Shown: positions 54,301 to 58,583 of the stretch, piece after piece | Layout of the letters: each line of letters opens with the position of its first letter | Position numbering within the stretch: position 1 is the first letter of the stretch | Assembly (NCBI GenBank): GCA_964463485.1 | Contig: CAYXDO010000063.1 | Coordinates: 1-58,583, forward strand | Source: CAYXDO01 sp964463485 | GTDB taxonomy: Bacteria > Myxococcota > Kuafuiibacteriia > Kuafuiibacteriales > Kuafuiibacteriaceae | Reading direction: 5' to 3' | Length of the DNA stretch: 58,583 nt | Position numbers and translations under genes: made by a program | The notes under the pieces: generated by a model | Told to the model about the DNA's origin: nothing | Seen by the model: the letters and a program-made list of their open reading frames with translations, nothing else | Database searches by the model: none

Positions 54301-55524
54301 CAGCTCGGAGCGCCGGCGTCTCCCTCTTCGCTGGTGCAGGTGCTGGCCGATCACGATGATTACAGTTGGGTGACGGCCGGGGATCGCTCGACTTGTGTGC
54401 TGCGCGCGTCTGGGCGGTTGGCGTGTTTTGGCAGCAACGACGCTGGGCAGCTCGGTTTGGCGCCAGGGTCTCGACCCACTCCGCAACCCATCTCGACGAG
54501 CGCGGCGTTGGCTTCGGTCGACGTGGGTTTGGACCACGCGTGCGGCGTGACCACGGAGGGTGAGCTCTTGTGTTGGGGCGGGAATCGGTCGGGCACGCTC
54601 GGCACCGGAGACATGTCGAGCGAGTCGGCGCCGGAGAGCTTGGGTTTCGGCTACGTCAGCGTGAGCGCGGGTCACCGGCACACGTGTGCGCTCCGTGGCG
54701 GAGGAGAGCTCGTCTGTTTTGGTCAGAATGGGAACGGAGAGCTTGGGATCGGGACGAGGGTGCGGTCGCTGACGCCAGCCGTGGTCGGTTCCGGGTTCGC
54801 ATTCGTCGACTCGGGCAAGGCCCACACGTGCGGGATCATGGAGAACGGGAGCCTGTGGTGCTGGGGCGCCAATGGCTCGGGCCAGCTCGGCGACGGCACG
54901 AACGTCAGGGCGACGCGGCCGGTGCGCGTGGGCATGGAATTCATGAGTATCTCTGCGGGCGTGGCCCATACCTGCGGAGTGAAGCTCGACGGGTCCCTCT
55001 GGTGCTTCGGCAGCAACGCGTCGGGTCAGCTCGGGGACGGCTCGACGACCACGCGGCTTCTGCCGGTTCAGGTGCCGGGGGCCTACACGAGCGTGTCGGC
55101 CGGCGGGTCGAGCACGTGCGCTCTCCAAACGGATGGGACGCTCGTGTGCTTCGGATCGAACTCGAAGGGTGAGTTGGGGATCGGAGGGTCTGTGAGGACT
55201 CGGCTCGTACCCACGCCGGTGTCGTCGCCGGAGCGGTTCGTGTCGGTCTCGGTCGGCGGCTTTTCGGCGTGCGCGGTGACGGACCAAGGGTCAGTGTCGT
55301 GTTTTGGCGCTGGGGCGGAGGGGCAGCTTGGCAGGCCGGTGAAGCTCGCCACCACGCCGAGTCCGATCGGCGGTGAGCCGGGCGGGTACGTCGCGGTGTC
55401 TTCCGGTGGATTCAGCACGTGCGCGCTGACGTCCGCAGGCGTCGCGCGGTGTTTTGGCTCGAACCTGTTCGGAGCGCTCGGTGACGGGAATGGGTTCTAC
55501 ACGGTCCCGGTGGAGGTCCGCTGA
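51316..55524 (+). CDS. Giant secreted protein: Ig-like, NHL-type propeller, TSP3 and RCC1 repeats
   Basis: This 1402-residue protein has a signal peptide ending ATPCSAYA. Ig-like domains come first (to about 230), then an NHL-like propeller (NIVVFTPKGELLREIPFSG, RLFVADGPSAQVAIFEG, GEVYVVDSYESQVSVFAAG) to about 490. Thrombospondin type 3 calcium-binding repeats follow (DGDGVPDACDDDDDGDGTPD) to about 715, then 14 RCC1-type units, for example HACFVRAEGTLWCFGANTNG and HTCGVKLDGSLWCFGSNASG. Fourteen units suits two seven-bladed propellers. GTG at 51316 or ATG at 51325 may start it. The multiheme cytochrome follows after one base, so they are co-transcribed. Confidence 0.85.
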   Translation: MPPMGPRFSPRFAALFAIATPCSAYAMGASPPAVTRLVVSPGLVEAGSMAVIECAAQDNVAVESLRISVSGGSLPAGGSSELVPVMAAPSVTGTLAWLTSTAPGDYVVTCVATDGGSLFAGPASTSRALSVTVSPPSGNSPILESLQASALQVFVGEVVELTASASDPDGDVLSYSWSSSGGSLEGAGSSSRFFASQVGAYAVTVSVTDSSSRSAFGSLQINVVWGAEDGAFVALPILHFVPDRLAVGPRGDVYVTNPAARNIVVFTPKGELLREIPFSGHPAGIAVDHAGHIFVGDLSRGGVAILDELGEELGTLGAGELLGPVDLALDGADRLFVADGPSAQVAIFEGLMPQVPIVISGSVPVGVDVTPEGEILVADANGGTVHRYSPEGSNLGTIGSYGAGPGELIRVGGVTSRPGEVYVVDSYESQVSVFAAGAFVTWLGALGSGAGQLMIPVDAAFDSAGRLLVSDKDNSRVAVFRLASSGAAPSCAGDFDCDGIDDATELAAGLDPARAFDAWADFDGDGLANFRELLAGTDLLRGDSDGDSVGDLDELLGGTNPLDPRDAGPCALTPPPLDLDGDGVPDACDDDDDGDGTPDGVDICPQLADNQVDLDGDGAGDACDGDDDGDGLPDPIDLCPRLAHATQLDADGDGAGDACDDDRDGDGAANWVDVCPDSADPAQADFDADGRGDVCDNCREEPNPTQQDGDGDGVGDACEGYVTVQLGATHACFVRAEGTLWCFGANTNGELGNGTTAVAQGPVQVGESSDWWAVAVGASHTCGIRAPGTLWCWGLNREGRAGLGGAVRSSVPVQVGTLADYVAVSAGTSHTCAVAEAGRVRCFGGNARGQLGDGTRVSKLAPEELFGLSARSISASTDHTCVLTPTEALVCWGAGTRGQLGDGASLDRLTPTPVVGGPWTSVSAGREHTCGVQSDDSLWCWGSNSTERLGMTGGSRLVPTRVPGAFALGVACGGEHTCAVRPDGAVVCFGSNVQGQLGAPASPSSLVQVLADHDDYSWVTAGDRSTCVLRASGRLACFGSNDAGQLGLAPGSRPTPQPISTSAALASVDVGLDHACGVTTEGELLCWGGNRSGTLGTGDMSSESAPESLGFGYVSVSAGHRHTCALRGGGELVCFGQNGNGELGIGTRVRSLTPAVVGSGFAFVDSGKAHTCGIMENGSLWCWGANGSGQLGDGTNVRATRPVRVGMEFMSISAGVAHTCGVKLDGSLWCFGSNASGQLGDGSTTTRLLPVQVPGAYTSVSAGGSSTCALQTDGTLVCFGSNSKGELGIGGSVRTRLVPTPVSSPERFVSVSVGGFSACAVTDQGSVSCFGAGAEGQLGRPVKLATTPSPIGGEPGGYVAVSSGGFSTCALTSAGVARCFGSNLFGALGDGNGFYTVPVEVR

Positions 55525-55525
55525 C

Positions 55526-58438
55526 ATGCGACGCTCGTGTTTTTTCGCGACTCTCACTTTCGCTTCGGGGCTGAGTATCTCGCCTGCGCTCGCCATCGAC
55601 CCGCCGCATGGCACTCTGCCGCGCGTGTGTGAAGAGTGCCATGTCCCGCACCGCGCGCCCGGAGCCACGTTGACGACGGTTCTCGGCAACTCTCTTCTGT
55701 GCCGAAGCTGCCACGCGCTGTCTTCGAATCCGGACATCAACTCCTGGGCACCGTCCCAGCAAGCCATCCCGGGGGCGAGCGGGAGCCATCACTCTTGGGA
55801 GGGCCTCGCGGTCAACTCGACGCTGGAAACTCAGGCGCCGCTGGACCCCGCGCTTCGGGTCGAAGGCACGAGCCCGACTCAGCGACTCATGTGCTCGTCC
55901 TGCCATGATCAACACCTTCAGCTCGACGCTCCACCCGACCCGAGCGCTCCGGCCTACGGTGGTCCGGGAACCGGCGCTGGCCGGCACTATCAGCGCGTCG
56001 AAAACCGCGCCAACCAGGCCTGCCGAGACTGCCACCGGACGCGAGACGTGACCTCTTCGTCGGGCGGATCCCACCCCGTGCGGGTCTCGCTGCCGAGCTC
56101 CGAGTATCGAGCCCCGACGACGGGCTACCTCGTGGATGGCTTGGTCGAGTGCACTTCCTGTCACGGTGTTCACCGCGCGACCTCGGGCGGCGCAAACGGC
56201 GGGACCGGAGATGGGTACTTGCTCAACCAGAACGTCGACGCTCAGTGCGCCGATTGTCACACTCTCGGTGACGCGGCCTCGGCGAGTCACCTGTCCTCGT
56301 CGACTGGGGCGCTCTGGCCGGGCGGACAATACGGGTCGGCGAGGCCGGCTGCGGCGGCGAGCTCACGAGGATACTGTGTGAATTGCCACTGGCCTCACGG
56401 TCAGCCGGACGATAACTCACCCGTCGTCGACTATCCGAAGCTGCTGGTCGAGCGCGCCGATGTGTCGGCGGCGCCAGGCGGTGACTCGGACGACGCCGAG
56501 GATCTGTGCGCGACCTGCCACGATGGGAGCCCGGCGGTCACCAACATCGCGGCCGAGTTCTCGCGCGGGACCAACTCGGCGACGAACGTGTATCACCACC
56601 CGGTGAAGGACTCCGAGCAGGCGCTGTACGGGAGGTCGGTCGAGTGCGACGACTGCCACAACGCCCACCGCGCGACACCTGCCAACCCGCTCGCCGGCAC
56701 GTCCGGCGTGGACCTGCGGGGCGATGCGGTGGGTTGGCGCACGGCGAACCCGCGGGAGATTTCCGAGTATGAGCTGTGTTTTGGGTGTCACGCCGACACT
56801 CGGAATGCGGGCATGAGCACGACCAATCTTCGGCTCGACCTTCAGGCCAACAACAGCGCCTTTCACCCCGTGGCGGCGCCGGGCAAGAATGGCTCCGCGG
56901 CGATGACCCAGCAGCTGCTCGGGGGACTCACGACGGCGTCGACGCTCGCGTGCGGAGACTGCCACAACAACCCAGCGACCCGCTACGTCAACGGCACGTC
57001 GACTCCGTACGCGCTGGGCAAGGCTTCGAGCTCCAACGCGAGCCCGAAGGGGCCCCACGGCGCGACCAATCAGAATGGTGCGACCAGCGTCTCGAAGCTG
57101 CTTCGTGCGAACCTGACCTTCGCGGCGACGCCTCGCCCGAGCTACTCGTCCGAAGATTCCAGGCTGTGCTTCCTCTGCCACGACGAGGCCAAGCTCGTCA
57201 CCGCCTCGAATCAGGGCAACGGCGCACGAACGAACTTCGACGACGGCGGCAACCTCCACGAGCTCCATATGGTCGGCGAGCGAACGACTTGCCTGACTTG
57301 CCACTTCGACTCTCACGCCAACCGACAGACCGGCGCGGAAGGGTCGTCCCACTCGACTCAGTATCGGATCACGATCGCGAGCGGCACGACGGTGTACTCG
57401 GCTGGGCCCCCCGCCGGGGTAAAGACGCGCAACGTGTCTTTCTCTCCCTCGGTGAGCCCTCGTGGCACCAACGCGAAGCCCGAGTTTCAGGTCAACGCGA
57501 CGAACCGGCAGCGGGGCTGCGCGATCGTGTGTCACGGGAAGGACCACAACCCCTACACGTACACTCCGTCGGCGACGTACGACAACGACGGGCTGACTTA
57601 CACACTCTGCACGGACGGCGACGGCGACGGCTACCCAGCGCAGACTGGGTGCGGCTCGACGCAGGACTGCAACGACGCCAACGGGCAGGTGTACCCAGGA
57701 GCGCCCGAGGACACGGCCCCTCTCTGCTCCGACTCGGTGGACAATGACTGCGACACAGCGACGGACTGCGCCGAGGCGGCGTGCCGCGTCTTCCCGTGGT
57801 GCCCGTGCACCGACGCCGACAACGACACGTATTTCGCCGAGAGTTATTGCGGGGCCCAAGACTGCAACGACTTCAACGCGCTCATCCACCCAGGCGTGGT
57901 CGAGAACACCGACGCCTCGTGCTCGGACACCGCCGACAACGACTGCGACGGCGGAGCGGACTGCCAAGACGTCGGTTGCCGGAATACGGCGCCTTGCCCG
58001 TGCACCGACGCCGACGCGGATAATTACTTCGTGCAGACCTACTGTGGCACCGCCGCGGATTGTTTGGACACCAACGGCCAGATCAACCCAGGCTCCACCG
58101 AGAGCTCCGGTTCGAGGTGCAACGACGGGCTGGACAACGACTGCGATGGGTCGCTGGACTGCGCCGAGGCGTCCTGCCAAGCACCGACGAACTACACGAA
58201 CGAGGCGAGCTCGACTCAGTGCACCAACGGAGGGGACAACGACGGCGACGGCCTCACGGACTGTCACGACCGAAGCTGCTGGAGCTCCTGCAGCACCGGC
58301 AGCGGCGGGACCTGCATTGGCACGAGCGGCACCAACGGTCGGGACTGCTGCCTCTCCGGCGGGATTTACTACGCCTGCTATCTGAGCGCTTGCAACGGCC
58401 GCTCTTGCAGCTACGAGCGCACCTGCAACGTCTATTGA
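55526..58438 (+). CDS. Multiheme cytochrome c fused to MopE-like metal-binding repeats
   Basis: This 970-residue secreted protein has a signal peptide ending PALA. Thirteen CxxCH haem motifs (from CEECH, CRSCH, CSSCH to CLTCH) and one CxxxCH (CAIVCH) occupy residues 30-680. From about 690 to 900 are three MopE-like repeats, each with a Cys-Asp-Asn run (DCNDANGQVYPG, DCNDFNALIHPG, DCLDTNGQINPG) and a DNDCD motif, then a Cys-rich tail. The ATG at 55526 has GGAGG nine bases upstream and lies one base after the RCC1 gene. An outer-surface electron-transfer role is plausible. Confidence 0.9.
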   Translation: MRRSCFFATLTFASGLSISPALAIDPPHGTLPRVCEECHVPHRAPGATLTTVLGNSLLCRSCHALSSNPDINSWAPSQQAIPGASGSHHSWEGLAVNSTLETQAPLDPALRVEGTSPTQRLMCSSCHDQHLQLDAPPDPSAPAYGGPGTGAGRHYQRVENRANQACRDCHRTRDVTSSSGGSHPVRVSLPSSEYRAPTTGYLVDGLVECTSCHGVHRATSGGANGGTGDGYLLNQNVDAQCADCHTLGDAASASHLSSSTGALWPGGQYGSARPAAAASSRGYCVNCHWPHGQPDDNSPVVDYPKLLVERADVSAAPGGDSDDAEDLCATCHDGSPAVTNIAAEFSRGTNSATNVYHHPVKDSEQALYGRSVECDDCHNAHRATPANPLAGTSGVDLRGDAVGWRTANPREISEYELCFGCHADTRNAGMSTTNLRLDLQANNSAFHPVAAPGKNGSAAMTQQLLGGLTTASTLACGDCHNNPATRYVNGTSTPYALGKASSSNASPKGPHGATNQNGATSVSKLLRANLTFAATPRPSYSSEDSRLCFLCHDEAKLVTASNQGNGARTNFDDGGNLHELHMVGERTTCLTCHFDSHANRQTGAEGSSHSTQYRITIASGTTVYSAGPPAGVKTRNVSFSPSVSPRGTNAKPEFQVNATNRQRGCAIVCHGKDHNPYTYTPSATYDNDGLTYTLCTDGDGDGYPAQTGCGSTQDCNDANGQVYPGAPEDTAPLCSDSVDNDCDTATDCAEAACRVFPWCPCTDADNDTYFAESYCGAQDCNDFNALIHPGVVENTDASCSDTADNDCDGGADCQDVGCRNTAPCPCTDADADNYFVQTYCGTAADCLDTNGQINPGSTESSGSRCNDGLDNDCDGSLDCAEASCQAPTNYTNEASSTQCTNGGDNDGDGLTDCHDRSCWSSCSTGSGGTCIGTSGTNGRDCCLSGGIYYACYLSACNGRSCSYERTCNVY

Positions 58439-58475
58439 GCTCGAACGGGCTGCAGCCTCGGCGCATCCGTGATCG

Positions 58476-58515
58476 GGCGCGGGCACGTCATGAGTTTCGG
58501 AGCCTTTTTCAGTGA
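58476..58515. repeat. Fourth copy of the GGGCACG-CATGAGTTTCGGAGCC element
   Basis: GGGCGCGGGCACGTCATGAG runs into TTTCGGAGCCTTTTTCAGTG. The core GTCATGAGTTTCGGAGCC is identical to the other copies. It lies 37 bases past the cytochrome stop and in the opposite orientation relative to that gene, so here it does not touch a visible stop codon. Confidence 0.85.
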
Positions 58516-58529
58516 GGCTGTGCTTCCGA

Positions 58530-58583
58530 GGGTCCGCGAAGCTTAGGCGCAGGCAAGATGCCTGCGCTCCCAGGGGTCCGCGA
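58530..58583. repeat. Copy of the GCGCAGGCA hairpin repeat at the window edge
   Basis: GGGTCCGCGAAGCTTAGGCG continues to the hairpin GCGCAGGCA-AGA-TGCCTGCGC and then GCTCCCAGGGGTCCGCGA. The sequence runs off the end of the window and probably starts another repeat unit. Confidence 0.85.

Noticed and set aside
52651..55287. 878-residue frame antisense to the RCC1 protein
   Set aside because: It arises from the regular repeat structure of the RCC1/TSP3 coding strand; its composition is Arg/Pro-rich and has no domain.
56417..58486. 689-residue frame antisense to the cytochrome gene
   Set aside because: The plus strand has thirteen haem motifs in frame. The antisense frame is Val/Ala/Arg low-complexity sequence with no domain.

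Overview
The window is a GC-rich chromosomal stretch that looks like a Myxococcota (deltaproteobacterial) genome, most likely from the Polyangia/Sandaracinus side of the phylum. The signs are many lipoproteins with MopE-type metal-binding, thrombospondin type 3, RCC1, BNR and PEGA repeats, two FHA-domain sigma-54 enhancer-binding proteins, TPR-rich secreted proteins, a GldA/F/G-type ABC locus and frequent GTG starts with ATGA/GTGA stop-start overlaps. The assignment is an inference from gene content. I saw no rRNA, tRNA or CRISPR array.

Layout. 1-3484: a three-gene operon of secreted proteins (BNR propeller, VWA protein, MopE-like lipoprotein). 3757-4206: a vapBC locus whose toxin is broken by an internal deletion. 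4300-10268: the most interesting region, a compact candidate RiPP (ribosomally made, modified peptide) locus. It holds an NHLP-type precursor with a Gly-Gly leader end, a second leader-like short peptide, a SagB-type FMN dehydrogenase, three JmjC/cupin Fe(II)/2-oxoglutarate oxygenases with complete H-x-D...H triads, an SGNH hydrolase and a small Pro/Glu-rich protein. No YcaO, LanM/LanB or radical SAM enzyme is present. 10294-16837: a second SGNH protein, surE, an NlpD-like LysM/M23 lipoprotein, apt, a lipoprotein, and a TPR-cyclic-nucleotide-binding protein. 16907-20239: a glycine-zipper protein, a long hairpin repeat, an NAD-dependent epimerase, an unknown protein and a lone nucleotidyltransferase.

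20376-24803 is a gliding-type ABC operon (ATPase, permease, GldG-like, DUF4340). 24982-34089 holds a transglutaminase-like/TPR lipoprotein, a PEGA protein, a double-FHA sigma-54 regulator, a hairpin-repeat cluster and a 1398-residue Ig-like lipoprotein. 34190-38806 is a lipoprotein-biogenesis region: two tandem lspA genes, lgt, a LolA-like protein overlapping a 46-residue lipoprotein gene, and an outer-membrane barrel. 38970-46715 holds priA, an FHA sigma-54 regulator, an M23 peptidase, a small secreted protein and recD2. 46712-48251 is a scrambled zone with a duplicated gene fragment, an orphan FitA-type antitoxin and a decayed transposase remnant. 48248-58438 encodes a TPR/DUF3857 lipoprotein, a 1402-residue Ig/propeller/TSP3/RCC1 protein and a multiheme cytochrome fused to MopE-like repeats.

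Two dispersed repeat families run through the intergenic spaces. One is a hairpin unit (9-bp stem, 3-nt loop). The other is a '(CGTGCCC)n-CATGAGTTTCGGAGCC' element that, in three of four copies, starts exactly at or 3 nt after a stop codon.
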